DNA of 64,000 bases from 40-80 sp040394775 (GCA_040394775.1 JBEBRN010000002.1:1-64000); one strand, 5' to 3'. Counted from the stretch's first letter, positions 6,351 to 15,800 are shown. Notes: generated from the sequence alone by a model not told the origin. Numbers and translations are program-made.

Positions 6351-9029
6351 ATGAATTCAAGTATTTTTAAAAGAGTCATCTTTATGACGGCTCTTGCTAT
6401 GTCTGTATCTCAACTTCAGGCGCAATTAACTGTTGTTCCACTAAGTACAACTGGAAATAATGGTGCAGGAGTCAATCTAACCCAATGGGTTCAAACACAT
6501 TTAATCGGAGCAGGAGTTACCATTTCGAACGTTACCTATACGGGAGCAAATAGATAAATGGGAAATTTTAATGCGACAAGCACTGTATTGTTTACCGATC
6601 AAGGTTTAGATAAAGGAATTATTATGTCATCCGGTGAAGCTATAACAGCTATTGGCCCGAATAATTCTACTTACGCTTGTGGTGCTGGGGGGTATGTTGG
6701 AAATACAACTTCTGACCCAGACTTAGCGACCATCACGGGAGGTTCAGTTAATGACAAAGCGATTCTTGAATTTGATTTTATTCCTGCTGGATCGACGGTT
6801 AAGTTTAATTATATTTTTGGATCTGAAGAATACCCAGAATTTGTAGGAAGTACGTTCAATGACGTTTTTGGCTTTTTTATTAGTGGTCCAGGAATTTCAG
6901 GAACGCAAAATATCGCCATTATTCCAAATACCACCACTCCTATTGCTATTAATAATGTCAATAACGGTTATGCAGGACCACCATTTGCGCCCGCATCTAA
7001 TCCAGCCTATTATATTGATAATGGAGACAATGGATATGGAAACACGATAAATCCCTATAAAAGTCAAGCACAATATATTCAATATGATGGTTATACAATT
7101 AACCTAACCGCAACTGCTCAAGTTCAATGTGGGCAAACCTATCATATTAAATTAGCTATTGCAGATGTAGGAGACCAATCATACGACTCTGGTGTTTTTA
7201 TTCAAGGAGGATCCTTCATTTCTGAAGCATCACCTGTGGATATTGCAGTTATTGAAGGGACTACTGCTGGTAATCAGGCAACAGTCATTAGAGGTTGTCC
7301 TGGAACGGATATTATTTTTACTCGATCTTCTGGGTTAGACACGGCTTTAACGGTTAATTACACGACTTCAGGTTCTGCTATTGCTGGCGTGGATTATTCA
7401 GCAATTCCTAATCCTGTTACGTTTCAAATTGGTCAAGATAGTATTGTCATTCCATTTGATGGCCTCACGAGTGGTAGCGGAACAGATTCATTATCGATTA
7501 AAGTCAGTTTTTCAACGCCTTGTGGTGGAACGACAACGTTTAATTTAGTGACGATTTATATTGTTGATGCAGATAATATAGTAATTACAGCTCCTGATGC
7601 AGCTATCACATGCTCTAATACATCTACTCAGCTATCTGCATCTGCTACTGGAACTACGCCTGATTACTCATGGTCTGGGCCAGGAATCGTTTCTGGAGGT
7701 AATACGGCTACACCAACAGTTAATCAACCTGGAACTTATACGGTCACTGTGACCACTGGTGGTACTTGCCCAAGTTCAGGAACAAAACAAGTGGAGGTTA
7801 CTAAAACAGGTAATCTGGCTGTAACTATTACTTCTAATAATCCTGAGTTTTGTATCGGAGGAAGTTCTGATTTAACGGCAAATCCTTCTGGAGGAACAGC
7901 TCCTTATACATATGCTTGGGACAATGGATTAGCGGCTTCCAGTTCGAATTCCGTCTCTCCTACGTCAACAACCATTTACACTGTAACCGTAACAGATAAT
8001 TTAGGTTGCGCAGGAGATGCCACCACAACGGTTACCGTGAATTCGTTACCAACTGTTTTGGCAGGTGCTGATCAAACAATTTGTGAAGGAACTGCTATTA
8101 CGCTTTCTGGTAGTGGCGCAACAACTTACATTTGGAATAATGGTGTGACCGATGGCGTATCTTTCAAGCCTTCCGTAGGAACAACAATTTATACCGTAAC
8201 GGGAACAGACGGTAATGGCTGTACGAATACGAGTCAAGTAAGCATTCATGTTGACCCAGCTCCAGATATTTCAGCAGGCAATGACCAAACCGTTTGTGCA
8301 GGAACTGCTGTTGTCCTTTCGGGAAGTGGTGCGACATCTTACACGTGGGACAATGGCGTGACGGATGGCGTTCCTTTTGCAGCTACGACAACAACAACTT
8401 ACACCGTTTCTGGCGATGTTGGTGGAACGTGTAATGGCATTGGCGAGGTGGTAGTTACCGTAAATCCGTTACCAACTATTTCCGCTGGAGAAAATCAAAC
8501 TATTTGCGCAGGAACTTCTGTTACGCTATCTGGTAGTGGTGCAACTTCTTATACATGGGATAATGGTGTAGCAAACGGCGTGGAATTCGTTCCTTCAGCC
8601 ACAACAACTTATAAAGTAAGCGGGACGGATGGTAATGGCTGTCAAAATTCAGGAACAGTGACTATAGTAGTTGAAATTTGTGGTTGCACAGATCCATTTG
8701 CGTTGAACTATAACAGTAATGCCACTACGAGTGATAATTCATGTGTATATCAAGAGCCTGTACTAGAATGGCCAAATATTTTCACACCCAACGATGATCA
8801 TGTCAACGATGTATATCAATACACGAAAACAGCAATAGTTCAATTAGAATATTGGATTTTCAACCGATGGGGAAATCTGATGTTTGAAGCATCCGAGTTG
8901 GATAAATACTGGGATGGAAAAGTCAGCGGAAGCAGTGCTTCTGACGGAGTCTATTTTGTCAAATACAAAGCAAAAGGTATCAACGGAAAAGAATTTGAAG
9001 GACATACATTTTTCCATTTGGTACGGTAA
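6351..9029 (+). pseudogene. choice-of-anchor L / T9SS type B surface protein, interrupted by a nonsense codon
   Basis: One reading frame of 892 codons broken by TAA at 6555-6557. The first 68 codons hold the signal peptide and the start of the anchor-L domain (NNGAGVNLTQWVQTHL). The downstream 823 codons continue without shift: the rest of the anchor-L domain (FNYIFGSEEYPEF), a Calx-beta-like domain, PKD/Ig-like repeats, the CGCTDPFALNYN Cys-rich motif, and the type B sorting domain (FTPNDDHVNDVY...NRWGNLMF...FFHLVR). The intact paralogue at 9260 reads NRQMG where this gene reads NR-stop-MG, so a single C-to-T change (CAA to TAA) explains the break. Without readthrough the product lacks a signal peptide and cannot be exported. 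Sequencing error is the main alternative. Confidence 0.8.
6558..9029 (+). CDS. downstream open part of the interrupted anchor-L gene
   Basis: The 823-codon open stretch after the TAA starts at an ATG that is an internal Met in the paralogue. An automatic annotation would call it as a gene. It has no signal peptide, yet ends in a T9SS type B domain that is useless without Sec export, so it is better read as the 3' part of the broken gene. See the pseudogene entry for domains. Confidence 0.5.
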   Translation: MGNFNATSTVLFTDQGLDKGIIMSSGEAITAIGPNNSTYACGAGGYVGNTTSDPDLATITGGSVNDKAILEFDFIPAGSTVKFNYIFGSEEYPEFVGSTFNDVFGFFISGPGISGTQNIAIIPNTTTPIAINNVNNGYAGPPFAPASNPAYYIDNGDNGYGNTINPYKSQAQYIQYDGYTINLTATAQVQCGQTYHIKLAIADVGDQSYDSGVFIQGGSFISEASPVDIAVIEGTTAGNQATVIRGCPGTDIIFTRSSGLDTALTVNYTTSGSAIAGVDYSAIPNPVTFQIGQDSIVIPFDGLTSGSGTDSLSIKVSFSTPCGGTTTFNLVTIYIVDADNIVITAPDAAITCSNTSTQLSASATGTTPDYSWSGPGIVSGGNTATPTVNQPGTYTVTVTTGGTCPSSGTKQVEVTKTGNLAVTITSNNPEFCIGGSSDLTANPSGGTAPYTYAWDNGLAASSSNSVSPTSTTIYTVTVTDNLGCAGDATTTVTVNSLPTVLAGADQTICEGTAITLSGSGATTYIWNNGVTDGVSFKPSVGTTIYTVTGTDGNGCTNTSQVSIHVDPAPDISAGNDQTVCAGTAVVLSGSGATSYTWDNGVTDGVPFAATTTTTYTVSGDVGGTCNGIGEVVVTVNPLPTISAGENQTICAGTSVTLSGSGATSYTWDNGVANGVEFVPSATTTYKVSGTDGNGCQNSGTVTIVVEICGCTDPFALNYNSNATTSDNSCVYQEPVLEWPNIFTPNDDHVNDVYQYTKTAIVQLEYWIFNRWGNLMFEASELDKYWDGKVSGSSASDGVYFVKYKAKGINGKEFEGHTFFHLVR

Positions 9030-9210
9030 TCTAAAAGACCTTTATTGGCACATTAAATCTAGCCTAATTTTAATTTCATTCTGATAATGTATTGCTTTTG
9101 TAATATAGAAATATGAATGTTAACTGAGTCGTATTTCTTATATACAGATGAATTTTTGACTAGCACACCAAAAAATAAACCACCCATTAAGCACTTCTAT
9201 TAGTGTAATA

Positions 9211-9232
9211 TGCAACTTTTTAATTATCTTAG
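9211..9232 (+). promoter_or_regulatory. shared upstream promoter block of anchor-L gene 2
   Basis: tgcaactttt (9211-9220), 4 nt, TATCTTAG (9225-9232), 27 nt before the ATG at 9260. Identical elements and spacing to the block at 6301-6322, while the surrounding intergenic bases differ, which suggests selection on the motif. Confidence 0.5.
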
Positions 9233-9259
9233 TCATCTCTATTACTAGAAAAAGAACGT

Positions 9260-11692
9260 ATGACCTTAACAAAAATTAGAACGGCATCTCTTTTTGTGAT
9301 TTACTTTATATTCACTAACGCTACCTATGCTCAATTGGTGGTTGCACCACTTAATACTTCAGGAAATAATGGTTCAGGTGTTAATCTTACTCAATGGGTG
9401 CAAACGAACTTAATTGGCGCAGGAATTAGCATCTCGAATGTTACCTACACAGGAGATAATCGTCAAATGGGAGATTTCAACGCTATAAATACCGTTCTAT
9501 ATACTGATCAGAATATGGATAAAGGTATTGTTATGACGACTGGTTATGCAACAGACGCTATTGGTCCAAATACCACTTCTGGTATTTCTAGAATTATGGA
9601 TGGTGTTACGACTGACGCTGATTTAAGTCAACTTACAAGTGGTCTTTTATATGATAAATGTGTACTTGAATTTGATTTTGTTCCAGAAGGACCAACCATT
9701 AAGTTTAATTATATTTTTGGTTCTGATGAATATCCCGAATTTGTTGGATCTGGCTTCAATGATGCTTTTGGTTTTTTTATTAGTGGTCCAGGTATTACAG
9801 GTACTCAAAACTTAGCAGTAGTGCCAGGAACATCGACTCCAATCACAATAAATACCGTGAATCAATTCAATAATTCTGCCTATTATGTTGATAATGGAGA
9901 TGCTCTTTTTGGAGGACCAGTAGAACCCTATAAAAGTCAGCCACAATACATTCAGTACGATGGATATACCGTTAATTTAACGGCGACTGCACAGGTCCAA
10001 TGTGGTCAAACCTATCATTTTAAGTTGGCAATTGCTGATGTAGGTGATCCAACACTTGATTCTGGTGTTTTTATTCAAGGAGGTTCTTTTACTTCCGAAG
10101 GATCACCTGTTAATGTAGCCATCATCGAAGATACCACCATTTCTAGCCAAGCAACCGCTATAAGAGGTTGTCCTGGAACGGATATTATTTTCACACGTTC
10201 TTCAGGTATAGACACGGCATTAACGGTGAATTATATAACTTCAGGATCGGCTGTTGAGGGAGTAGATTATGCCTCCATCCTGAATCCTGTGACGTTCGCA
10301 ATCGGTCAAGATACGATTATTATCCCTTTTGAAGCGCTTACAACTGGAAGCGGATTGGATTCATTAAGTATTAAAGTGAGTTACATAAATCCTTGTGATG
10401 GTACAATATCTTATAACACGGCAACCTTTTATATTGAAGACGCCGATGATTTAACGATTACGGCCTCAGACACAACTATTTCTTGCTCTAATCCAACTGT
10501 TCAATTGTTTGCCTCTGTGTATGGAACGACACTAACACAATATACGTGGTCAGGACCAGGTATTGTGGCTGGTGGAAATACGGCTACTCCAACGGTCAAT
10601 CAACCCGGAACTTATACCGTCGATATTACCACTGGAGGAAATTGTCCAGGATCGGGAACCAAACAAGTGGTTGTTACAAAAACGGGTAATCTTTCAGTAA
10701 TGATTCATTCGACGAATCCTGAAATTTGTTTAGGAGAGAGTTCTGATATAACAGCCATTCCTTCTGGTGGAACAGCTCCATACACTTTTGTGTGGGACAA
10801 TGGATTAACAGGAGGAAATGCACACACGGTATCGCCTACTACAACAACAATCTATGAAGTTTTGGTTATGGATGTTACGGGTTGTTTAGGAGACACAACA
10901 ATAACCGTAATAGTAAATAATCTTCCTACAGTGGATGCTGGTTCTCCTCAAGCAATTTGTGTGGGTGAATCAGTTACACTCACAGGTAGTGGTGCGACAT
11001 CTTACACATGGGATAATGGCGTTACAGACGGCGTTGCTTTTACACCCATAATAACAACAACATATACAGTAGTTGGGAAAGATACTAGCAATTGTAGTGG
11101 CACCGATCAAGTGCTGATTACGGTGCTACCTTTACCAACTGTTTCAGCTGGAGAAAATCAAATCATTTGTGCAGGAACCGCTGTTACACTATCAGGTAGT
11201 GGTGCATCCTCTTATTCATGGGATAATGGTGTAGAAAACGACGTGGCATTCGTTCCTTCAGTCACAACTACTTATAAAGTGAGTGGAACGGATGACCTTG
11301 GTTGTCATAATTCAGGGATGGTGACTATAACAGTTGAAATTTGTGGTTGTATCGATCCACTTGCTCTGAATTATAATGGCAATGCGACGATAAGTGACAA
11401 TTCATGTATTTACCAAGAACCTACTTTGGAATGGCCGAATATTTTCACGCCAAACGATGACCAAATAAACGATGTATATGAATACACGAAAGCAGGTATA
11501 ATTCAATTAGAATATTGGATTTTTAACCGTTGGGGAAGCCTGATGTTTCAAGCTGACGAGTTGAATAAGTACTGGGATGGAAAAGTCAGTGGAAGTAATG
11601 CTTTAGACGGAGTCTATTTTGTCAAATACAAAGCAAAAGGTATCAACGGAAAAGAATTTGAAGGACATACATTTTTCCATTTGGTTCGATAA
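9260..11692 (+). CDS. choice-of-anchor L domain protein with T9SS type B sorting domain
   Basis: 810 residues. Signal peptide ends near TYAQ (residue 25). The choice-of-anchor L domain spans about 45-275 (GVNLTQWVQTNL, FNYIFGSDEYPEFVGSGF, GQTYHFKLAIADVGD). A Calx-beta-like domain follows (about 280-395, GSAVEGVDYASILNPVTF). Then come Ig/PKD-like repeats, including copies built around GSGATSYTWDNGV. Next are CGCIDPLALNYN and the gliding-motility-associated C-terminal domain (type B, about 725-810) with NIFTPNDDQINDVYEY and a terminal FFHLVR. This C-terminus directs export through the T9SS and surface attachment or release. It is a tandem paralogue of the gene at 6351, with an 80-bp stretch identical at the 3' ends. 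Role likely adhesion; the ligand is unknown. Confidence 0.9.
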   Translation: MTLTKIRTASLFVIYFIFTNATYAQLVVAPLNTSGNNGSGVNLTQWVQTNLIGAGISISNVTYTGDNRQMGDFNAINTVLYTDQNMDKGIVMTTGYATDAIGPNTTSGISRIMDGVTTDADLSQLTSGLLYDKCVLEFDFVPEGPTIKFNYIFGSDEYPEFVGSGFNDAFGFFISGPGITGTQNLAVVPGTSTPITINTVNQFNNSAYYVDNGDALFGGPVEPYKSQPQYIQYDGYTVNLTATAQVQCGQTYHFKLAIADVGDPTLDSGVFIQGGSFTSEGSPVNVAIIEDTTISSQATAIRGCPGTDIIFTRSSGIDTALTVNYITSGSAVEGVDYASILNPVTFAIGQDTIIIPFEALTTGSGLDSLSIKVSYINPCDGTISYNTATFYIEDADDLTITASDTTISCSNPTVQLFASVYGTTLTQYTWSGPGIVAGGNTATPTVNQPGTYTVDITTGGNCPGSGTKQVVVTKTGNLSVMIHSTNPEICLGESSDITAIPSGGTAPYTFVWDNGLTGGNAHTVSPTTTTIYEVLVMDVTGCLGDTTITVIVNNLPTVDAGSPQAICVGESVTLTGSGATSYTWDNGVTDGVAFTPIITTTYTVVGKDTSNCSGTDQVLITVLPLPTVSAGENQIICAGTAVTLSGSGASSYSWDNGVENDVAFVPSVTTTYKVSGTDDLGCHNSGMVTITVEICGCIDPLALNYNGNATISDNSCIYQEPTLEWPNIFTPNDDQINDVYEYTKAGIIQLEYWIFNRWGSLMFQADELNKYWDGKVSGSNALDGVYFVKYKAKGINGKEFEGHTFFHLVR

Positions 11693-11765
11693 ATCCAGTA
11701 GATTACTTCTATCTTTAGATATCTTTACACTACAAAAATCCATAACAAAAAAAGCTTGGAACATA

Positions 11766-11799
11766 TTTTGCTACTACCCAAAAAATTCTTGTATTTTTA
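11766..11799 (+). promoter_or_regulatory. candidate promoter for the PPIase gene
   Basis: TTTTG (11766-11770), 21-nt spacer, then TATTTTTA (11792-11799), 20 nt before the ATG at 11820. A weaker match to TTTG-N19-TAnnTTTG. Confidence 0.35.
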
Positions 11800-11819
11800 C
11801 ATTCTAAAGTAACATAATT

Positions 11820-12902
11820 ATGAAAAAAATGAAATATTCATTCGGAGTTGTTATCCTTTTGATGATGACGTTGTCCTCTTTTACATTTGGTCAAGATTTG
11901 GCTGATGGAATTTACGCTAAGTTCACTACTAACCGTGGAGAAATACTCGTTAAATTATACGCCGATGAGGTACCGATGACAGTTGCTAACTTTGTTGGAC
12001 TAGCAGAAGGAAACTTTGTGATGGGTGATAAAAAATTCGACAAACCTTTTTATGATGGATTGAAATTCCACCGTGTGATTAGTAAATTAAATGGTGATCA
12101 AGGTGATTTCATGATCCAAGGTGGCGACCCTGAAGGAACAGGAGCAGGTGGACCAGGATATAGTTTTCCTGATGAATTTGTAGATACATTGAAACATAGT
12201 ACTCCAGGATATCTATCTATGGCGAATTCAGGCCCTGCAACAAATGGCTCTCAGTTCTTCATCACCTTAGTTCCTACTCCTTGGTTGGACGGAAAGCATA
12301 CTATTTTTGGAAAAGTTATTAAAGGTCAAGAGGTTGTCAATACAACATTGGCGAATGACGTTATTGAGAAGTTAGAGATTGTTCGAATAGGTAAAAAATA
12401 CACTAAAGCCAATTGGGATGCAACTCAAAAATTCAATGAGAAATATGCATCGTTTAAAAAGGCAGAAGACGAAGAATTAGCACGTCTTGAGAAAATTGGA
12501 GCGATGAGCAAAGATGATTACAAAAAATATTCATACGAACAAGCATTGAAATTGTATCCAAAAGCAAAACAAACGGCGAGTGGTCTTTCGTATGTTATTT
12601 TGAACGAAGGAACTGGACCAAAAGTGCAGGCTGGAAATCAATTGAAAGTGCATTATACTGGAAAATTCCTAGACGGTAAAGTCTTCGATTCTTCTATTCC
12701 AAGAGGCGAGCCGATGGAGTTTACGTACAAAACACAATCTATGATTCCAGGTTTTGAAGAAGGCTTGTCCTTATTAGGAAAAGGTGGAAAAGCAATTATC
12801 GTTATTCCTTATTACGATGCTTATGGACCAATGGGACGACCAGGAGCAATTCCTGCTTATGCTGATTTGATTTTTGAAATTGAAATAGTAGACGTCCAAT
12901 AA
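11820..12902 (+). CDS. exported cyclophilin-FKBP fusion peptidyl-prolyl isomerase
   Basis: 360 residues. A signal peptide (MKKMKYSFGVVILLMMTLSSFTFGQ) is followed by a cyclophilin-type domain (about 30-190). Cyclophilin hallmarks are FHRVI, FMIQGGDPEGTGAGGPGY and NGSQFFITL. A charged helical linker (about 195-245) leads to an FKBP domain (about 250-360) with VHYTGKFLDGKVFDSS and MIPGFEEGL. Both domains catalyse cis-trans isomerisation of prolyl bonds. The export signal without a lipobox places the protein in the periplasm, where it would help fold exported proteins such as the large T9SS cargo encoded just upstream. Two PPIase folds on one chain are unusual outside Bacteroidota. Confidence 0.92.
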   Translation: MKKMKYSFGVVILLMMTLSSFTFGQDLADGIYAKFTTNRGEILVKLYADEVPMTVANFVGLAEGNFVMGDKKFDKPFYDGLKFHRVISKLNGDQGDFMIQGGDPEGTGAGGPGYSFPDEFVDTLKHSTPGYLSMANSGPATNGSQFFITLVPTPWLDGKHTIFGKVIKGQEVVNTTLANDVIEKLEIVRIGKKYTKANWDATQKFNEKYASFKKAEDEELARLEKIGAMSKDDYKKYSYEQALKLYPKAKQTASGLSYVILNEGTGPKVQAGNQLKVHYTGKFLDGKVFDSSIPRGEPMEFTYKTQSMIPGFEEGLSLLGKGGKAIIVIPYYDAYGPMGRPGAIPAYADLIFEIEIVDVQ

Positions 12903-13361
12903 ATTTAAAATGAATTTTAGCTGTTTGAATAGATTTTGAGGGTTAAATTTATTTTGATGTGATACTTATCGTAAAGATAATTTTCACAGACAAATGACAA
13001 TTCTAAACGCAACGAGTGATTAGGATATCGTATTGATTTTTTCATCGGGACCCAAACGACGACCACAAAGTAGCACCGTAGGTAAATTGCCGTCACAAAA
13101 ATAACTGTTTGAGCGCTAGCGAGTTTTATTTTTACAAGCAATAAGGAAGATTTGGGTGATGAAAAAGATCACGACGATGTGGTTTTTCCTCAAAACTTCG
13201 GCACTAGCCGTTTCTCGTTTTCACGTCTTCAAAAGCAGAGCTTTTTCTCTTTTTGACGGACAAAAAGTAAAAGAAAAATAAAGAATTGATATTTCAAGCA
13301 TCATTAAAAATTGTAACTCAGCACTTCAAAATAAAATAATCCCGATTTTGAACAGCTACAA
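12903..13361. other. non-coding stretch with repeat-like, mosaic composition
   Basis: No credible gene. On the minus strand a 74-codon open stretch (12917-13141) has no usable start context. In another frame of the same strand, about 13030-13120, the string FCDGNLPTVLLCGRRLGPDEKI can be read without a start. I recall this as a spurious peptide recurring in Flavobacteria genomes, pointing to a dispersed non-coding repeat. The part at 13150-13280 (gagctttttctctttttgac and following purines) is also locally distinct from the flanks. Nothing else seen. Confidence 0.4.
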
Positions 13362-13392
13362 TTTGATTTTAGGGTAGATTATAGTAGTTTTG
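13362..13392 (+). promoter_or_regulatory. consensus Bacteroidetes promoter
   Basis: TTTG (13362-13365), exactly 19 nt, then TAGTTTTG (13385-13392), a full match to TTTG-N19-TAnnTTTG. It lies 24 nt before the ATG of the CoA-transferase gene and probably drives it and the genes overlapping it downstream. Confidence 0.75.
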
Positions 13393-13416
13393 GGAAACGT
13401 ATTCAAATAAAACAAA

Positions 13417-14076
13417 ATGGCATTAGATAAAAACGGTATTGCTAAACGCATCGCACAAGAATTACAAGACGGTTGGTATGTGAATTTAGGAATCGGTATT
13501 CCGACATTAGTGGTGAATTACATTCCTCAAGGAATCGAAGTAGAGTTTCAATCTGAAAATGGTATTTTAGGAATGGGACCTTTTCCTTTTGAAGGAGAAG
13601 AAGATGCCGATTATATCAATGCTGGAAAACAAACCATTACGGTGAAAGAAGGTGCGGCGTTTTTTGATTCTGCGACTTCTTTTGCGATGATTCGTGGTCA
13701 ACACGTTCAGTTAACGGTTTTAGGTGCTATGGAAGTTTCTCAAAATGGTGATATCGCAAGTTGGAAAATCCCAGGAAAAATGGTGAAAGGAATGGGCGGA
13801 GCAATGGATTTAGTCGCTTCGGCTCAGAATATCATTGTTGCCATGATGCACACTAATAAGGCTGGCGAAAGCAAAATATTGAAAGAATGTACATTGCCCT
13901 TAACAGGTGTCAATTGCGTGAAAAAAATTGTAACAGAATTGGCTGTAATGGAAGTGAAAGATGGTAAATTTCATCTGATTGAAAGAGCACCAGGTGTATC
14001 TGTTGAAGAGATTATCGAAAAAACAGCTGGCGATTTAGTGGTGCCAGCGTCAGTTCCAGAAATGAAATTGGATTGA
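13417..14076 (+). CDS. scoB: 3-oxoacid CoA-transferase subunit B
   Basis: 219 residues, the normal length of the beta subunit of succinyl-CoA:3-ketoacid CoA-transferase. The catalytic glutamate lies in FQSENGILGMGPF (about residues 47-59). The later GKMVKGMGGAMDLV block is also family specific. It moves CoA from succinyl-CoA to acetoacetate or a related oxoacid, linking ketone-body and branched-chain or aromatic degradation to acetyl-CoA. The alpha subunit, normally adjacent upstream, is absent here: the preceding 0.5 kb is non-coding and has its own promoter. Subunit A must therefore lie elsewhere. Its stop overlaps the next start by one base. Confidence 0.92.
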   Translation: MALDKNGIAKRIAQELQDGWYVNLGIGIPTLVVNYIPQGIEVEFQSENGILGMGPFPFEGEEDADYINAGKQTITVKEGAAFFDSATSFAMIRGQHVQLTVLGAMEVSQNGDIASWKIPGKMVKGMGGAMDLVASAQNIIVAMMHTNKAGESKILKECTLPLTGVNCVKKIVTELAVMEVKDGKFHLIERAPGVSVEEIIEKTAGDLVVPASVPEMKLD

Positions 14077-15800
14077 TGCAATTTTCTACCAATAAATTAA
14101 ATATAAGCTTCTTCTTAAGAGAGCTGATTATTGGTCTCCTACTTTTTTTCATTTATAATAACTACATGCTCAAAAAGGAGGTGGTTATTAATGCCGATGG
14201 AAGAGGTTATTATGAATATTTACCAGCGCTTTTTATTTATAAGGACATTCATTTTCGATATTTAGATACGTTGGAGACGGATTATTACGATGCCGAACTG
14301 ATGAAAGGGTTCTATGTGAATCCAAAATTTGAAAATCGCGTTGATAAATATTTTGTTGGAACGTCACTTTTACAAAGTCCTTTTTTTGCTTTCGAGCATA
14401 TAAAGACAAAAGTTTTTCATAAAGAGATTAGGGCGGACGGATTCTCATATCCGTATCAAAAAGGCATTTTATATGCAGCAATGTTCTATCTTTTACTAGG
14501 ACTTATTTTTATTCGAAAATTACTCGAAACGTATGAAGTTAATGGGTGGCATATTTTTCTCATGCAACTCTCCATTTTATTCTGCACCTCTCTTTTTACG
14601 TACACAATGTACGATTCTGCGTATAGCCATGTGTATTCCTTCTTTCTGATAAGTGGATTTTTATTGGTTGTTCGAAAGTTCTTTTTGACAGAAAAACCCT
14701 ATTATATTTTAGGGACATTTTTATTTTTAGGGCTCATTACCATCGTTCGACCTGTCAATATCCTCGTCGTCCTTTTTATTCCTATGCTGACTGTTTCGTG
14801 GAAGGAATTTTTACTAAAATTCATCCAGCTTTTTCAAAAGCATTGGCGATTCTTACTGATTGGAATCGTCCTTTTTTTGGCGGTATTAAGTATTCAATTT
14901 TATATTTCTTATTTACAAACAGGAAATCCTTTTAACTATAATTATGGGGACGAAAAATTTGATTTTCTACATCCTCATTTCCTCGACTTTCTGTTTAGTT
15001 ACCGTAAAGGATTTTTTCTTTGGAGTCCGTGGTGGCTTATTACCTTTTTACTAGGAATTTTCTTTTGGGTTAAGAAAAAGAACTATTATCATTTGGTGAC
15101 GTTTCTAATCGCTTTTATCATAGTCACATTTGTCTTTTCTTCATGGGAATCTTGGGCTTACGGAGGTAGTCATGGATCTAGACCGATGGTTGATTTTTAT
15201 GGTGCTTTTGCACTTTTAGCCGTTCCAATTTTCACTTCAGGTAAGAAATTCATTTACTGGCTTTTCCTTGTTGTGTCCTTTCCTTTAGCAGTGATTAATC
15301 TAATTCAAACAGTTCAATATCAAAAAGCAATTATCTATTGGGATAATATGGATAAAGAAAAATATTGGCAAATATTTCTCACCACAAATGATAAATACAG
15401 TTGGTATTTTTGGCGAGAACAAATTGAAATAGGTGGACAACAATCAAAAGTGGTTCTTTTAGAAGACGTAGATATAAAACCGACCGATAGTTATGAAATC
15501 AAAGATTTAGAAGTAACTTCCATTGATTCTCTTTCACAGTTTGGTCAATTTGTAGTAGTTTTGGACCGAGAAGCAGACAATGAATACATGGAATTAAGGA
15601 TGTATGACTCTTTAGGGAATCAATTATGGTATGATTTGCAACGATTTTTCTATCGTCAAGAAGAGAATCAAGTAATCTATAATTTTGTTCTTCCTGAAGA
15701 AAAGTTACAAGTAAAAAAGATAGGAATTTCAATAAGAAATGTGAGAAAACCATTAAAAATCAAGAAGGCAACTTTCGGGACACATTATTCTTTAAATTAG
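14076..15800 (+). CDS. multi-spanning membrane glycosyltransferase-like protein
   Basis: 574 residues starting at the ATG that shares one base with the scoB stop (TGATG). About ten to eleven predicted membrane helices fill residues 10-410. The first extracytoplasmic loop holds ADGRGYYEYLPALFIYKD, a GT-C (ArnT/PMT-like) arrangement in which an early acidic residue near the first helix is catalytic. The last 150 residues form a soluble beta-rich domain. It is followed by a GT2 enzyme of the polyprenyl-phosphate sugar synthase type, the usual donor-maker for GT-C enzymes. Role inferred: transfer of a lipid-linked sugar outside the cytoplasmic membrane. Confidence 0.7.
   Translation: MQFSTNKLNISFFLRELIIGLLLFFIYNNYMLKKEVVINADGRGYYEYLPALFIYKDIHFRYLDTLETDYYDAELMKGFYVNPKFENRVDKYFVGTSLLQSPFFAFEHIKTKVFHKEIRADGFSYPYQKGILYAAMFYLLLGLIFIRKLLETYEVNGWHIFLMQLSILFCTSLFTYTMYDSAYSHVYSFFLISGFLLVVRKFFLTEKPYYILGTFLFLGLITIVRPVNILVVLFIPMLTVSWKEFLLKFIQLFQKHWRFLLIGIVLFLAVLSIQFYISYLQTGNPFNYNYGDEKFDFLHPHFLDFLFSYRKGFFLWSPWWLITFLLGIFFWVKKKNYYHLVTFLIAFIIVTFVFSSWESWAYGGSHGSRPMVDFYGAFALLAVPIFTSGKKFIYWLFLVVSFPLAVINLIQTVQYQKAIIYWDNMDKEKYWQIFLTTNDKYSWYFWREQIEIGGQQSKVVLLEDVDIKPTDSYEIKDLEVTSIDSLSQFGQFVVVLDREADNEYMELRMYDSLGNQLWYDLQRFFYRQEENQVIYNFVLPEEKLQVKKIGISIRNVRKPLKIKKATFGTHYSLN

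Noticed and set aside
6859..7082. Open frames on both strands inside the anchor-L gene (63 and 61 codons)
   Set aside because: They are shadows of the long T9SS protein frame, with biased composition and no start context.
12917..13141. 74-codon minus-strand ORF in the gap after the PPIase gene
   Set aside because: No start signal or recognisable family; composition looks like the surrounding non-coding repeat.
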